A DNA stretch of 64,000 bases from Extensimonas vulgaris (GCF_003337425.1 NZ_QPJU01000001.1:124001-188000), one strand, 5' to 3'; counted from the first letter of the stretch, positions 9,643-19,136 are shown. The notes: generated by a model not told the origin, from the sequence alone. Translations and numbers: made by a program.

Positions 9643-9807
9643 AGGAGCCTGTCGGACTTTGGGATCGTCGGCTGCGAAGGCGCCGCAGCGGCCCATTTTT
9701 TACCGGCTTCTTGCCTCATAGTCCCGCTATGGGGCTGCGAATCCGGCAAAAACTGGCCTCGCTGGGGCACCTTCTCGCTTTCGACGCCCAAAGTCCGACA
9801 GGCTCCT
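9643..9807. repeat. Palindromic element family B, copy 1 (full, intergenic)
   Basis: About 165 bp bounded by AGGAGCCTGTCGGACTTT and its complement. The interior shares long near-identical blocks with 42705-42873, including the segment reading CCATAGTCCCGCTATGGGG there. This copy lies between the cytochrome c stop and its terminator, so it would be transcribed as a large hairpin. Its minus strand keeps an open reading frame like the copies that sit in genes. Confidence 0.85.
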
Positions 9808-9828
9808 GGGTCTGATCCGCTACCCACC

Positions 9829-9867
9829 GCCCGCGCGCATCCTGAAAAGGTCGCGCGGGCTTTTTCT
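9829..9867 (+). terminator. Rho-independent terminator after cytochrome c
   Basis: GCCCGCGCG at 9829-9837 pairs perfectly with CGCGCGGGC at 9852-9860 and is followed by TTTTTCTT. This is a strong intrinsic terminator for the cytochrome c transcript, placed beyond the family B repeat. Confidence 0.85.
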
Positions 9868-9926
9868 TGCCCGTACCCGGCCCGGGCTCTACGCCGTCCG
9901 CAGTGGCGCCTCTCGCGGATGTGCTC

Positions 9927-11342
9927 TCAAAAATCGTCGCTCGAGCCCATCGCCAGACTCTCGAAGCGCGTTTGCGATTTCTGGAAGAACAGCTTCACGG
10001 TACCCGTCGGCCCATTGCGCTGCTTGCCGATGATGATTTCGGCTACGTTCGGCTCCTTGCTGTCTTTGTTGTAATAGTCGTCGCGGTAGATGAACATGAT
10101 GATGTCGGCATCCTGCTCAATGGCACCCGATTCGCGCAGGTCGCTCATCATGGGGCGCTTGTCGGTGCGCGACTCCACGCTGCGGTTGAGCTGCGAAAGT
10201 GCGATCACCGGACATTGCAGCTCTTTGGCCAGCATTTTGAGGCCACGCGAGATTTCGCCGAGTTCGGTCGCACGGTTCTCGCCCTCGGAACTTGCCGAGC
10301 CGCTCATGAGCTGCAAATAATCGACCACGATCAAGCCGAGCTTGCCGCACTGGCGCGCGAGCCGCCGTGCATTGGCGCGCAACTCGCTGGGCGTAAGGCC
10401 AGGCGTTTCGTCGATATGCAGCGACACGTTACGCAAGCGTTCGATGGCCTCCGTGAGACGCGGCCATTCTTCGTCGGTGAGCTTGCCCGTGCGCAAATGC
10501 CCCTGGTCTATGCGCCCGATCGACCCCACGATACGCACGGCGAGCTGCGCAGCGCCCATTTCCATCGAAAAGATGGCCACGGGAAGGCCTTCGTTGAGCG
10601 CGACGTGCTCGGCGATATTCACGGCAAAAGCCGTCTTGCCCATGGAGGGGCGCGCGGCCAGCACCACCATATCGCCAGCCTGCAGGCCCGACGTCATGCG
10701 GTCCAGGTCTATGAAACCCGTAGGCACGCCAGTGATGTCGTTGGGGTTGTCGGCCATCTCCTGCACACGGTCGAGCAAATTCACTACCAGCGTGTCCATC
10801 GATTGGAAGCCGCGCTTCATGCGCGCGCCCTCCTCACCAATGTGGAAAATTTTCTGCTCGGCCTCGTCAAGCACCTTTTCCACAGGGCGCCCTTGTGGAT
10901 TGAAGGCGCTGGTGGCGATCTCATCGCTCGCAGTGATGAGCTTGCGCAAAATCGCACGCTCGCGCACGATTTCGGCATAGCGGCGAATATTGCTTGCGCT
11001 CGGTACGTACTGAGCGAGGCTGTTGAGGTAACTCAGGCCACCAATTTCCTCGGCCTTTCCCAGGCTCTGCAGGTATTCATAGACGGTGATGACATCGGCG
11101 GGCTTGCTTCCATTGATCAAATGGGCAATGCCGGCATAGATCAAGCGGTGCTCGTAGCGATAAAAATCGCTGTCCACGAGTACGTCGCCCACGCGATCCC
11201 AGGCGTGGTTGTCGAGCAACAGGCCACCGAGCACACTCGACTCAGCTTCGATCGAGTGCGGCGGCACGCGCAATTGCGCAGCTTGCGGGTCCGGCGCTGG
11301 CAAGGCGTCGGCTTCATCGAGGGGCGGAAAGACGGCAGACAT
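9927..11342 (-). CDS. dnaB: Replicative DNA helicase DnaB
   Basis: Hexameric replicative helicase of 471 residues. The N-terminal DnaB domain (about 25-130) contains PHSIEAESSVLGGLLLDN. The RecA-like C-terminal domain has Walker A ARPSMGKTAFA (about 215), Walker B LIVVDYLQLM, and the ELGEISRGLKMLAKEL and DLRESGAIEQDAD blocks. It is downstream of the rpsF-priB-rpsR-rplI group on the same strand, which is the common bacterial arrangement. A terminator after rplI and a 166-bp palindromic element lie between, so dnaB probably has its own promoter. The PriB primosomal protein encoded nearby acts in the same process. Confidence 0.98.
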   Translation of the reverse strand: MSAVFPPLDEADALPAPDPQAAQLRVPPHSIEAESSVLGGLLLDNHAWDRVGDVLVDSDFYRYEHRLIYAGIAHLINGSKPADVITVYEYLQSLGKAEEIGGLSYLNSLAQYVPSASNIRRYAEIVRERAILRKLITASDEIATSAFNPQGRPVEKVLDEAEQKIFHIGEEGARMKRGFQSMDTLVVNLLDRVQEMADNPNDITGVPTGFIDLDRMTSGLQAGDMVVLAARPSMGKTAFAVNIAEHVALNEGLPVAIFSMEMGAAQLAVRIVGSIGRIDQGHLRTGKLTDEEWPRLTEAIERLRNVSLHIDETPGLTPSELRANARRLARQCGKLGLIVVDYLQLMSGSASSEGENRATELGEISRGLKMLAKELQCPVIALSQLNRSVESRTDKRPMMSDLRESGAIEQDADIIMFIYRDDYYNKDSKEPNVAEIIIGKQRNGPTGTVKLFFQKSQTRFESLAMGSSDDF

Positions 11343-11384
11343 AAGGATTCTCAGTGCAAAAAGGCAGCCAACGGAATGGCAATG

Positions 11385-11550
11385 CTAGTGCAGTGTTTGA
11401 TGCTTGATGCGACAAATAAAACCGATGGATTTTTGGTCTGGGCAAGGCGCAAACCGCAGCGATACCGGGTGGTATCGCGAGGATTTGCAACGCGGCCCAG
11501 GCCGAAAAGACGCGGTTTTATGTCGCAGATAGCGTCGAACACTGCACTAG
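11385..11550. repeat. 166-bp palindromic element, family C
   Basis: The outer ends CTAGTGCAGTGTT and its complement are perfect, and the first and last roughly 36 bases are nearly complementary, so the whole unit can fold into one long hairpin. CTAG is present at both borders and could be a duplicated target. It sits between dnaB and the rplI terminator and codes for nothing obvious. Confidence 0.75.
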
Positions 11551-11570
11551 GGCACGCAGGCAGGTCAAGA

Positions 11571-11596
11571 AACACAAAAGCCGCCCTGGGGCGGCC
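11571..11596 (-). terminator. Rho-independent terminator after rplI
   Basis: On the minus strand, a GC-only stem GCCGCCC/GGGCGGC (11580-11595, 2-nt loop) is followed by TTTTGTGTTT. It ends the rpsF-priB-rpsR-rplI transcript. Confidence 0.8.
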
Positions 11597-11623
11597 TTTG
11601 CTTCGCGGTGGATCTGATACGGC

Positions 11624-12076
11624 TCAGGCCGTTTCGCCATAGACCGAGACGTTGATATCGACGACCACGTCGGTGTGCAGCGCCACACTGACCGTCGAAT
11701 CGCCGATGGTCTTGATGGGGCCATTGGGCATACGGATCTGCGCCTTTACGAGCTTGAAGCCGAGCTTGTTGAGCTCTTCGGCAATGTCGTGGTTGGTCAC
11801 GGAGCCGAACAAGCGACCATCGACACCCGCTTTTTGCGTGATCTTGACGGTAATGCCTGCGAGTTTTTCAGCCTCGGCCTGGGCCTGGGCGAGTTTGGCT
11901 GCGGCAGCTTTTTCGAGTTCGGCGCGCTTGGCTTCGAACTCGGCCTTGGCAGCGGCCGTAGCGCGGCGCGCGCGCCCCGTGGGGATCAAAAAGTTACGGG
12001 CATAACCGTCCTTGACCTTGACGATTTCACCGAGGTTGCCAAGGTTCACGACCTTGTCGAGCAGGATGACTTGCAT
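11624..12076 (-). CDS. rplI: 50S ribosomal protein L9
   Basis: Ribosomal protein bL9 of 150 residues, the normal length. The N-terminal RNA-binding domain starts [13 protein letters not shown] and contains the glycine-rich [11 protein letters not shown] block. A long Ala/Lys/Glu-rich connecting helix (about 40-75) leads to a C-terminal domain containing [16 protein letters not shown]. It is the last gene of rpsF-priB-rpsR-rplI, 12 bp after rpsR, and is followed by a strong intrinsic terminator. The start codon is unambiguous. Confidence 0.98.
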   Translation of the reverse strand: MQVILLDKVVNLGNLGEIVKVKDGYARNFLIPTGRARRATAAAKAEFEAKRAELEKAAAAKLAQAQAEAEKLAGITVKITQKAGVDGRLFGSVTNHDIAEELNKLGFKLVKAQIRMPNGPIKTIGDSTVSVALHTDVVVDINVSVYGETA

Positions 12077-12088
12077 GGACGGGCTCCC

Positions 12089-12370
12089 TTAGATCTTGTG
12101 CTGGTCGGTGTAGGGCATCAGGGCCAAAAAACGCGCACGCTTGATCGCGGTGCTGAGCTGGCGCTGGTAAATGGCGCGCGTGCCGGTCAGGCGCGCGGGG
12201 ATGATTTTGCCGTTTTCGGCGATGAAGTCGCGCAGCGTATCGATGTCTTTGTAGTCGATCTCTTCGACGCCTGCGACCGTGAAGCGGCAAAAGCGCTTGC
12301 GCTTGAAGAGCAGAGACTGGGTGTTGCGCTTGGGGCGCTTGTCGTTGCTGGTTTTCTTGAACGTGGCCAT
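12089..12370 (-). CDS. rpsR: 30S ribosomal protein S18
   Basis: Ribosomal protein bS18 of 93 residues. Diagnostic blocks are RKRFCRFT, the [11 protein letters not shown] segment, [19 protein letters not shown] and [13 protein letters not shown]. The ATG at 12370 (MATFKKTS) follows GAGGTCCCCCC and gives the usual N terminus. A start five codons further upstream would run into the ribosome-binding region. It lies between priB and rplI. In the 30S subunit S18 pairs with S6, which is encoded two genes upstream. Confidence 0.98.
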   Translation of the reverse strand: MATFKKTSNDKRPKRNTQSLLFKRKRFCRFTVAGVEEIDYKDIDTLRDFIAENGKIIPARLTGTRAIYQRQLSTAIKRARFLALMPYTDQHKI

Positions 12371-12381
12371 GGGGGGACCTC

Positions 12382-12708
12382 TCAAATGGGATCTGGATCG
12401 GGTTGCATATCCTGGATGTGGAGCACGACCTGCTTGCGCTGCCGCGGCGTGGCCAGAAAACCGCTGAATAACCAGCGGCTGCCCAACTCCAGCTTCGCGA
12501 GCCGCTCGGCCTGCACGCCAAAAGCGACGGCCTTGAGCATCAGCCTGACTTCGCGCGGCTGGCCGGCTTCGCTTTGCTGCGACTCATGCTCGAGCCGCAC
12601 GGCGATCGCCGGCATGCCGGCGGGTGTGTAGCGCATGGGTTCGGCTTCGGCGACGCACGCACGCAGCACGAGGCGATTGTCGGCACGGGCTTGACAGTGC
12701 TCTTGCAC
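12382..12708 (-). CDS. priB: Primosomal replication protein N (PriB)
   Basis: OB-fold single-strand DNA-binding protein of the replication-restart primosome. Recognisable blocks are [45 protein letters not shown] and [10 protein letters not shown], matching beta-proteobacterial PriB of about 100 residues. It lies between rpsF and rpsR, the conserved location. The start is uncertain because there is no ATG in the right place: a GTG at 12708 gives 108 residues, whereas a TTG at 12756 (12 bp after the rpsF stop) would add 16 residues unlike the family. Confidence 0.85.
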   Translation of the reverse strand: MQEHCQARADNRLVLRACVAEAEPMRYTPAGMPAIAVRLEHESQQSEAGQPREVRLMLKAVAFGVQAERLAKLELGSRWLFSGFLATPRQRKQVVLHIQDMQPDPDPI

Positions 12709-12768
12709 TCCAGGAACGGATCTGAATAACGAACTGTTGCTTGATGCTGAAGACAAAAATCTTCGCTA

Positions 12769-13143
12769 TCAGCGCTCGGCACCGCTATGTTCGGCTTGGC
12801 CGGCCTTGCGGGCTTCTTCGCGCTCTACAGTCTTCATCATGGAAGACGGGCCAGTTTCGGCCTTTTTCTTTTGCACCGTCAGGTGCCGCAGCACGGCGTC
12901 GTTGAACTTGAAAGCGTGTTCAAGTTCGGCCAACACGGCCTGGTCGGCCTCGATGTTGAGGCAAAGATAGTGCGCCTTGGCGAGTTTGTTGATGAGGTAA
13001 GCGAGCTGGCGACGGCCCCAGTCTTCGACGCGGTGCACTTTACCGCCGCCGGCGGTGATCATGCCCTTGTAGCGTTCGAGCATCGCTGGGACTTGCTCAC
13101 TCTGATCCGGATGGATCAGCAAGATGATTTCATAATGACGCAT
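12769..13143 (-). CDS. rpsF: 30S ribosomal protein S6
   Basis: Ribosomal protein bS6 of 124 residues, first gene of rpsF-priB-rpsR-rplI. It starts [18 protein letters not shown] and contains the conserved [18 protein letters not shown] block. The C-terminal tail is acidic and charged (about 100-124), as in S6 proteins that are glutamylated by RimK in other bacteria. An AAGGAG ribosome-binding site precedes the ATG on the minus strand. A good -10 hexamer lies about 85 bp upstream. Confidence 0.98.
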   Translation of the reverse strand: MRHYEIILLIHPDQSEQVPAMLERYKGMITAGGGKVHRVEDWGRRQLAYLINKLAKAHYLCLNIEADQAVLAELEHAFKFNDAVLRHLTVQKKKAETGPSSMMKTVEREEARKAGQAEHSGAER

Positions 13144-13226
13144 GCAGACTCCTTGTGGATAAAAGCCACCCGCTGCGTGAAGCTTGCGCTTTGCGTCGGC
13201 AGGCGGTGTGGCAAGGGAAACCAGCC

Positions 13227-13256
13227 ATTATAGCTTGGCGCTTGGATTTTGAATTC
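13227..13256 (-). promoter_or_regulatory. Probable sigma-70 promoter of the rpsF operon
   Basis: On the minus strand a perfect -10 hexamer TATAAT (13227-13232) lies upstream of rpsF, with only a weak -35-like sequence (AATTCA at 17-bp spacing) in the AT-rich segment before it. Confidence 0.5.
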
Positions 13257-13301
13257 AATGCTTCAGGACGAGCTTGACTTGCCTTTGTGCAGAACAGGTT
13301 T

Positions 13302-15224
13302 TCAGGCCCCCGCTTGCGCGAGCGGCTCGGGTCGCGGCACTTTGATTTGGACCTTGAAGCGGGCTTTGAGCCATTCGTAGTACGCCAAGCCCTCGGCGCT
13401 GGCCCACCATTGGGCGAATTGCGCCCGGCGCTGGCGCGCGGTTGATTCGTCGGGGGCCTCGGGGGGTTTGACGGCGTTGATTTTGACGATTGCGTACCCC
13501 TGCGCGCCCAAGTCCACACCAACCCACGCGGGCAAGGCGTCGGTGTTGGCACGGAAAACGGCCTCCAAAATGGCGGGCGGCTGGTTTTGCGGCTGCTCGC
13601 GCGACAGCAACAGGGGCTCGCCAAGCCCGGTGGCGCTGTCTGGCTTGGCCCGCCAGGCGGCAAGACGAGCCTCGCCCTCTTTGTGCGCGAGTTCGGCCGA
13701 TTTTTCCGCGACGTAGAGCTTCAGCACCTGATCGCGCACCTGCTCGAAGGGCAAGGTGCGAGCGGGCGTATAAGCGGTGATGCGGCCGGTGGCGAGTTGG
13801 TTCGGGCCGATTTCGATGGCTTCGGTGTTGTGCTTTTTTTCGATGGCATCGGAGGAAAACAAGGCGGCGAGAAATTTGGGGTTCGCAAGCGGCCCCTGTG
13901 CCGTGCGCGCAGGAGTGCGCTCCACGCCTGTGGCGCTTTGGATTTTGAGGTGCAGCTTTTCTGCCACTGGGCGCAGGCTGTCGGCCTGTTCATAGACGGT
14001 GTTGCTGAAAACCTCGGCCACTTCGGCAAATTTGCGCTGGGCCTGCTGCTGGCGTAGCTCTGCCTCCAGTTGGGGACGCAATTCCTCGAAGCTCGGGGTT
14101 ACTGCAGGCTTGATGTCGGTGAGCTCGATGATGTGGTAGCCGAAGTCGGATTCGACGATGCCGCTGAGTTCGCCTTTTTTGAGCGCGAAAGCGGCGTCCT
14201 CGAAGGGCTTGACCATCGCCCCGCGCGCAAAAAAGCCTAGATCGCCACCTTTGGCTGCCGAGCCCTTGTCATCCGAGTATTTTTTTGCCAATTCGGCAAA
14301 GGCCGCGGGATTCTTGTGCAGTTGGGCAAGCAGTTCCTCGGCACGCGCCTTGGCTTTGGCGCGCTCGGCGGCAGGTGCATCCTTGGGGGCCTGGATCAAG
14401 ATGTGGCGCGCACGCCGCTCTTCCTTGCCGCTCAGACGCGCAAGGTTTTCCTTGTAGTAGCTACGCAGATCGTCTTCGCTCACGCTGATGCCGGAGGCCA
14501 CACTGTCGAGGTCGAGCACCACATATTCGACGCTCGCCTGCTCTGGCTGTTGGAATTGGCTGCTGTGGGCCTGGTAGTACGCCTGTAAGTCGGCGTCGCT
14601 GGGCGTGACACGGCTGGCGAAATCGGTGGCCGCGAGGCGCGCAATTTGCACTTCACGGCGCTGAAAAAGCGCGTCGAGCGCTGGTTTGGCCTGCGCGGGC
14701 GTGGCAAAGGCAGAGTCCATGACGCCGGCCATCACTTGGTTGACCGAAAGGTCGCGCCGCACCATGGCTTCGAAGCTCTCAGGGGTCATGCCCTGCGCGC
14801 CGACCAATGCACGGTAGGCGGCGGCGTCCAAGCTGCCGTCGGGCCGCTTGAGCGCGGCAATCGCAGGGATTTCCTGCAAGCTGCGCGCGAGGCGGCTGTC
14901 GCTCGTGACAAGACGCATTTGCTGCACTGCGGCCTGCAGCACCCGGTCGCGCACGAGGCGCTCGAGCGTGGCGTAGCGCGCCTGCGGCGAGTCAAGCAGC
15001 TTGGGGTCTATCGATGGTGCCTGCGCGCGCAGGCGGTCGGTTTCGATCTTGTGCGCGTTGTCCCACTCGGCCTGCGTGATGTCGTGCCCATCGACACGCG
15101 CGACCACGGGGCTTTTTTCCGAAAAGTAGTTGCGGTTGATTCCCACCAGCACAAATGAGGGGATGATCAGCAAGAACAGCAAGATCATGACGATTTTGGA
15201 GTGCTTGCGGATGGCTTCGAGCAT
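13302..15224 (-). CDS. ppiD: PpiD-type periplasmic peptidyl-prolyl isomerase/chaperone
   Basis: Membrane-anchored folding factor of 640 residues. A single N-terminal transmembrane helix (about 11-29, [20 protein letters not shown]) is followed by a SurA-like N-terminal domain. A parvulin domain lies near 265-370, with [16 protein letters not shown] and the [20 protein letters not shown] block, and a second degenerate isomerase-like region follows. This architecture matches PpiD/SurA_N_3 proteins that help outer-membrane proteins leave the Sec translocon. Catalytic activity of the parvulin domain cannot be judged by eye. It is downstream of tRNA-Val and hupB on the same strand, which is often where ppiD lies. 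Confidence 0.88.
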   Translation of the reverse strand: MLEAIRKHSKIVMILLFLLIIPSFVLVGINRNYFSEKSPVVARVDGHDITQAEWDNAHKIETDRLRAQAPSIDPKLLDSPQARYATLERLVRDRVLQAAVQQMRLVTSDSRLARSLQEIPAIAALKRPDGSLDAAAYRALVGAQGMTPESFEAMVRRDLSVNQVMAGVMDSAFATPAQAKPALDALFQRREVQIARLAATDFASRVTPSDADLQAYYQAHSSQFQQPEQASVEYVVLDLDSVASGISVSEDDLRSYYKENLARLSGKEERRARHILIQAPKDAPAAERAKAKARAEELLAQLHKNPAAFAELAKKYSDDKGSAAKGGDLGFFARGAMVKPFEDAAFALKKGELSGIVESDFGYHIIELTDIKPAVTPSFEELRPQLEAELRQQQAQRKFAEVAEVFSNTVYEQADSLRPVAEKLHLKIQSATGVERTPARTAQGPLANPKFLAALFSSDAIEKKHNTEAIEIGPNQLATGRITAYTPARTLPFEQVRDQVLKLYVAEKSAELAHKEGEARLAAWRAKPDSATGLGEPLLLSREQPQNQPPAILEAVFRANTDALPAWVGVDLGAQGYAIVKINAVKPPEAPDESTARQRRAQFAQWWASAEGLAYYEWLKARFKVQIKVPRPEPLAQAGA

Positions 15225-15320
15225 GGCGGATTTCCTGGGGTGCAGCGCTGAGGGACGGTTTGAAACGGCTTTCGCTGTGCGCGTCGCGCCCTATGGGTTG
15301 GAACAGAAAGAAACGAAAAG

Positions 15321-15344
15321 AAAGGCGAACCTGCGTTCGCCTTT
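15321..15344 (-). terminator. Terminator after tRNA-Val
   Basis: AAAGGCGAA (15321-15329) pairs perfectly with TTCGCCTTT (15336-15344). On the minus strand the stem is followed by CTTTTCGTTTC. It would end the hupB/tRNA-Val transcript before ppiD. Confidence 0.7.
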
Positions 15345-15375
15345 GTCAGATATGAACCAAGAGAGCCCGGTGAAG

Positions 15376-15451
15376 TGGTGGGTGCTGAGGGGCTCGAACC
15401 CCCGACCTACGCCTTGTAAGGGCGCCGCTCTACCAACTGAGCTAAGCACCC
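15376..15451 (-). tRNA. tRNA-Val(TAC)
   Basis: A 76-nt cloverleaf including the encoded CCA. The acceptor stem is GGGTGCT/AGCACCC, the D arm is TAGCTCAGTTGGTAGAGC, the anticodon loop CTTACAA has anticodon TAC, and the T arm contains GGTTCGAGCC. Confidence 0.97.
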
Positions 15452-15501
15452 ACTCGAACCTTGAACCCTGCGTCGCACGCGTGAACGAGTGACGTCTTGG
15501 A

Positions 15502-15774
15502 TTAATTGATAGCGTCTTTCAACGCCTTGCCAGGACGAAACTTCGGAACCTTGGCGGCCTTGATTTTAATCTCAGCGCCGGTGCGCGGATTGCGGCCCAC
15601 GCGCGCGGCGCGTTTACCCACGGAAAACGTACCGAACCCGACCAGAGATACCGATCCCCCTTCTTTGAGGGTTTGCTTGACTGCCTCGATCGCCGACTCC
15701 AGCGCTCGGGTGGCAGCGGCCTTGGAAATATCGGCGTCGTTGGCGATGTGATCGATCAATTCGGTTTTGTTCAC
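15502..15774 (-). CDS. hupB: DNA-binding protein HU (beta-type)
   Basis: Histone-like nucleoid protein of 90 residues. It starts [11 protein letters not shown] and carries the DNA-binding arm signature [19 protein letters not shown] followed by [20 protein letters not shown]. The GTG at 15774 is chosen because it gives the canonical N terminus and follows AAGAGG at good spacing. A longer frame to 15879 adds unrelated residues. HU bends DNA and aids replication and recombination. A near-consensus promoter lies about 115 bp upstream and tRNA-Val follows 50 bp downstream. Confidence 0.96.
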   Translation of the reverse strand: MNKTELIDHIANDADISKAAATRALESAIEAVKQTLKEGGSVSLVGFGTFSVGKRAARVGRNPRTGAEIKIKAAKVPKFRPGKALKDAIN

Positions 15775-15888
15775 AAAAAACCTCTTGCAGAAGATGAGGG
15801 GTGGAAACGTCCGACGGCATCCTGTGCGCATTTGGCGATGCATCCACCGGGTTGTAGCGTGGAGGCAGCTTGGCGACACTCGTTTTGG

Positions 15889-15917
15889 ATTAAAGCCAGC
15901 GGCCAGCCCAGTGTCAA
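15889..15917 (-). promoter_or_regulatory. Sigma-70 promoter of hupB
   Basis: On the minus strand TTGACA (15912-15917) and TTTAAT (15889-15894) are separated by exactly 17 bp, giving a strong promoter pointing at hupB with a leader of roughly 110 nt. The rest of the gap 15775-16014 shows no gene. Confidence 0.7.
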
Positions 15918-16014
15918 TAGCCGGGCTGCCGAACGAGCCGGCAGCATCATGGGGCGCGATTTTAGAGCCTATTTGCGCAAAGCCATGGAAAACCGCGTGC
16001 GTTCGATCACGGCG

Positions 16015-17109
16015 CTATGCGCTGGCAAGCTGCTCGGCGATCGCGCGGCCCAGGTCCTGCGTGCGGTCTTTGCCGCCAAGGTCGGGCGTACGCGGGCCGC
16101 CGCTGTGCGGGGCTAGCACGGCTTCGATCGCGGCCAGGATGGCGTCATGCGCGGCGCGGTAGCCGAGAAAGTCGAGCATGAGCGCGCCGCTCCAGATTTG
16201 CCCGATGGGGTTCGCGATGCCCTTGCCTGCGATGTCGGGCGCCGAGCCGTGCACGGGCTCGAACAGCGAGGGCACGGCGCGTGTGGGGTTGAGGCTGGCG
16301 CTGGGCGCGATGCCTATGGTGCCGGTGCAGGCCGGCCCAAGGTCGGAAAGGATGTCACCAAACAGGTTGCTCGCCACGACCACGTCGAAAAAATCGGGCC
16401 GCTGCACGAAGTGCGCCGTCAGGATGTCGATATGGAACTTGTCCACGCGCACGTCGGGGTACGTCTTGGCCATTTCGGCCACGCGCTCGTCCCAGTAGGG
16501 CATGGTGATGGCGATGCCGTTGGACTTGGTGGCGCTGGTCAGGTGCTTTTTCGGGCGCGACTGCGCGAGCTCGAAGGCAAAGCGCAGCACGCGATCGACG
16601 CCGAAGCGGCTCATCACGGTCTCTTGCATGACGATCTCGCGCTCGGTGCCCTCGAACATGCGCCCGCCTATGCTCGAGTATTCACCCTCGGTGTTTTCGC
16701 GCACGATGAGCATGTCGATCTCGCCAGGCAGGCGCGCGCTGCCGTCGCGGCGCACCACGGGGGCGGTGATGCCGGGCATGAGGCGCGCGGGGCGCAGATT
16801 GATGTATTGGTCGAATTCGCGCCGAAACAACAGCAGTGAGCCCCACAGCGAGATGTGGTCGGGGATTTTTTCGGGCCAGCCGACGGCGCCGAAGTAGATC
16901 GCCTCGTGGCCGCCGATTTGCGCCTTCCAGTCGTCGGGCAGCATCTGGCCGTGCTTTTCGTAATAGTCCCAGCTCGAGAAGTCGAAATGGTCGAAGCGCA
17001 AATCGATGCCGAACTTGCGCGCCGCCACGTCGAGCACGCGCAGTCCTTCGGGCACGACCTCTTTGCCGATGCCGTCGCCGGCGATCACGGCAATGCGATG
17101 GGTGGGCAT
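16015..17109 (-). CDS. D-malate/tartrate dehydrogenase (isopropylmalate dehydrogenase family)
   Basis: NAD-dependent beta-decarboxylating dehydrogenase of 364 residues, related to LeuB and isocitrate dehydrogenase. It begins with [20 protein letters not shown]. The substrate loop reads [20 protein letters not shown], and the family motifs [19 protein letters not shown] and [20 protein letters not shown] are intact. These details fit the tartrate dehydrogenase/decarboxylase and DmlA (D-malate) group rather than LeuB, which is present separately at 50.9 kb. The exact substrate (D-malate, tartrate, or both) cannot be told from sequence. No LysR-type regulator or transporter is adjacent. Confidence 0.85.
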   Translation of the reverse strand: MPTHRIAVIAGDGIGKEVVPEGLRVLDVAARKFGIDLRFDHFDFSSWDYYEKHGQMLPDDWKAQIGGHEAIYFGAVGWPEKIPDHISLWGSLLLFRREFDQYINLRPARLMPGITAPVVRRDGSARLPGEIDMLIVRENTEGEYSSIGGRMFEGTEREIVMQETVMSRFGVDRVLRFAFELAQSRPKKHLTSATKSNGIAITMPYWDERVAEMAKTYPDVRVDKFHIDILTAHFVQRPDFFDVVVASNLFGDILSDLGPACTGTIGIAPSASLNPTRAVPSLFEPVHGSAPDIAGKGIANPIGQIWSGALMLDFLGYRAAHDAILAAIEAVLAPHSGGPRTPDLGGKDRTQDLGRAIAEQLASA

Positions 17110-17122
17110 GAATACTCCTTGA

Positions 17123-17158
17123 ACAATAGCTGCTAGCGCAGACCAGATAAGCGCAAAC
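17123..17158. repeat. Interspersed 40-60 bp repeat, copy 2
   Basis: Contains AATAGCTGCTAGCGC, then a short spacer and AGATAAGCGC. It is in the intergenic gap between the D-malate/tartrate dehydrogenase and pgsA. Confidence 0.7.
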
Positions 17159-17178
17159 GCGCGAAAAGGCTTGAAACT

Positions 17179-17745
17179 TTAGCGCACGCGCGCGCGGATT
17201 TCGGGCAGGGCTTTTTGCAGGTAATACACCATGGACCAAACCGTGAGCACGACCGCCAGCCACAGCAGCCAGTGACCCCACACGCGCGTGTCCAGGCCGC
17301 CGGGCAGCGTGCCGTCGTAGAGCAGGAACGGCAGCGCAACCATCTGCACGGCCGTCTTGGCCTTGCCCAGCATGTGCACGGCCACGCTCTTGCCTGCGCC
17401 AATCTGCGCCATCCACTCGCGCAGCGCCGAGATGGCGATTTCGCGCCCAATGATGATGAGCGCGGCAAACACATCGGCACGCTGCAGGTGCACGAGCACG
17501 AGCAGCGAGGCGCAAACCAGGAATTTGTCCGCCACGGGGTCGAGAAACGCGCCGAACGCTGAGGTTTGCCCGAGCTTGCGCGCGAGGTAGCCGTCGAGCC
17601 AATCGGTGATCGCAAAGGCGACGAACAGCGCCGTGGCGATGAGATTGCGCGTACCCGGCGCGAGCGGCAGATAAAACACCCCCATGATCAGGGGAATCGC
17701 GACGATGCGCGTCCAAGTGAGCACGGTGGGCAAAGTCCAGAACAT
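17179..17745 (-). CDS. pgsA: CDP-diacylglycerol-glycerol-3-phosphate 3-phosphatidyltransferase
   Basis: Inner-membrane enzyme that makes phosphatidylglycerol phosphate, the committed step to phosphatidylglycerol (the lipid donor used by Lgt). The protein has 188 residues with several transmembrane helices. The CDP-alcohol phosphotransferase signature is complete: DWLDGYLARKLG, then FGAFLDPVADK, supplying all four conserved aspartates. The start at 17745 (MFWTLPTVLTW) is the usual PgsA N terminus. The frame extends upstream to 17838, but the extra residues do not fit the family. Confidence 0.96.
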   Translation of the reverse strand: MFWTLPTVLTWTRIVAIPLIMGVFYLPLAPGTRNLIATALFVAFAITDWLDGYLARKLGQTSAFGAFLDPVADKFLVCASLLVLVHLQRADVFAALIIIGREIAISALREWMAQIGAGKSVAVHMLGKAKTAVQMVALPFLLYDGTLPGGLDTRVWGHWLLWLAVVLTVWSMVYYLQKALPEIRARVR

Positions 17746-17842
17746 GGCGCCGATTGTGTCATGGCACGGCCGAGTGGAAACGCACGCCACCGCACTTGCG
17801 GCGCGCAGCCATCGGGCCGCGCAGGAGAGCGATTGCAAGCGC

Positions 17843-18940
17843 TCAGCCGAGCCGCTCGGCCACGCCAGCGGCCTCGAAGCTCGCCATCTCGCGCAAGATG
17901 GCGCAGGCCGAGACGAGCAGCGGCCATGCCAGCGCCGCGCCCGAGCCCTCGCCCAGGCGCAAGCCCCAGTCGAGCAGCGGCTCGGCCTGCATCTGCGCGA
18001 GCATCAGCGAGTGGCCGGGTTCGCCCGAGCGGTGCGCGAACACGCAGCGCTGCAGCACGGTCGGCTGCAAACGGCTGGCCACGAACACGGCGGCGCTGCT
18101 GATGAAGCCATCGACGACGATCACGCGGCGCTCCGCCGCGGCCTGCAGCACGGCGCCCGTGAGCGTGGCGACCTCAAAGCCGCCGAGCGCCGCCAAAGCC
18201 TGCAGCGGGCTCGTGGCCTGCGCGTTGGCCTGCAGCGCCTGCTGCAGCACGGCGCGCTTGCGTGCGATGCCCTCCGTATCCAGCCCTGTGCCTGCGCCGG
18301 TGCACGCGGCCAGATCGACTCCTCCCAGGCGCGCGAGCAGCAGCGAAGCCACCGATGTGTTGCCTATGCCCATCTCGCCCAGCAGCAGCACATTGCCAGG
18401 CAGGCCGCGCACGATCTCCTGCCCGTTGGCGAGCGCCTGCGCGCATTGCTCGGGCGTCATCGCCGGGCCGCAAGAAGCGTCTTGCGTGCCCGCGGCCACG
18501 CGGCGCTGCAGCAGGCGCGGCGGGCTCGCAGTCCCGTTTTGAGCCGCTGCTGTCGAAGCTGCCGTGGGCGGCTCGACCGCGCGCGCCACGCCGCAATCGA
18601 CCACCGTGAGCGCCAGGCCATGCTGGCGCGCAAGCACGCTCACAGCCGCGCCGCCGGCGAGAAAGTTGTGCACCATCTGCCCCGTGACGTCCGCCGGAAA
18701 GGCCGACACCCCGCGCGCAGCCAGACCATGGTCGCCCGCGCACACCAGCATTTGCGGCTGCTGCAGCGCCGGCGCCGTGCTGCCCAGAATGTGCCCCAAG
18801 CGCAAGGCCAACGCCTCGAGCCGGCCGAGCGAGCCCAGCGGCTTGGTTTTCTGGTCGAGCGTGTGCTGCAGCCGTGCTGTGAGGGCGGGGTCGGTGATGT
18901 CTGGGATTTGGGGGGTGGTGAAGTGGGCGATGGATTGCAT
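17843..18940 (-). CDS. cobT: Nicotinate-nucleotide-dimethylbenzimidazole phosphoribosyltransferase
   Basis: Makes alpha-ribazole phosphate, the lower-ligand precursor of cobalamin. The 365 residues match CobT length. Recognisable parts are LGSLGRLEALALRLG near the N terminus, VCAGDHGLAARGVSAFP, TGQMVHNFLAGGAAVSVLAR, LGEMGIGNTSVASLLLARL, CTGAGTGLD and the C-terminal GEGSGAALAWPLLVSA block. A catalytic glutamate is expected near the C-terminal region. It belongs to the cobalamin cluster with cobQ, cobC/cobD and cbiB on the same strand, but is separated from cobQ by phhB and repeat-rich DNA. Partner genes cobS and cobU/cobP are not in the window. Confidence 0.95.
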   Translation of the reverse strand: MQSIAHFTTPQIPDITDPALTARLQHTLDQKTKPLGSLGRLEALALRLGHILGSTAPALQQPQMLVCAGDHGLAARGVSAFPADVTGQMVHNFLAGGAAVSVLARQHGLALTVVDCGVARAVEPPTAASTAAAQNGTASPPRLLQRRVAAGTQDASCGPAMTPEQCAQALANGQEIVRGLPGNVLLLGEMGIGNTSVASLLLARLGGVDLAACTGAGTGLDTEGIARKRAVLQQALQANAQATSPLQALAALGGFEVATLTGAVLQAAAERRVIVVDGFISSAAVFVASRLQPTVLQRCVFAHRSGEPGHSLMLAQMQAEPLLDWGLRLGEGSGAALAWPLLVSACAILREMASFEAAGVAERLG

Positions 18941-18954
18941 GGGGGAGTGTGGAT

Positions 18955-19110
18955 GGAGAGGAAATTCGGGTCAGAAATTGGGGTCAGATTCCAATAATTT
19001 GCGGGGTGATGAAGCAAAGGCGGAAATGGGGTTCAGATTTCGATTATCGAGCGCAGGTGCTGGAGCACGTTGCGATCAGATTCCGATCACTCCCTCGCTT
19101 GGCAGAGCCC
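18955..19110. repeat. REP-like cluster of GGGGTCAGATTCCAAT sequences
   Basis: An intact AATTGGGGTCAGATTCC unit (about 18977-18994) is followed by at least two degenerate relatives (around 19026 and 19075). It occupies the gap between cobT and phhB, which otherwise shows no gene. Confidence 0.55.
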
Positions 19111-19136
19111 CCAGAAAACGGAATTTGACGCCAATT

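Noticed and set aside
9867-11642. A 591-codon open frame antisense to dnaB
   Set aside because: The opposite strand encodes unmistakable DnaB. The antisense frame has no recognisable domain and is the expected by-product of GC-rich codon use.
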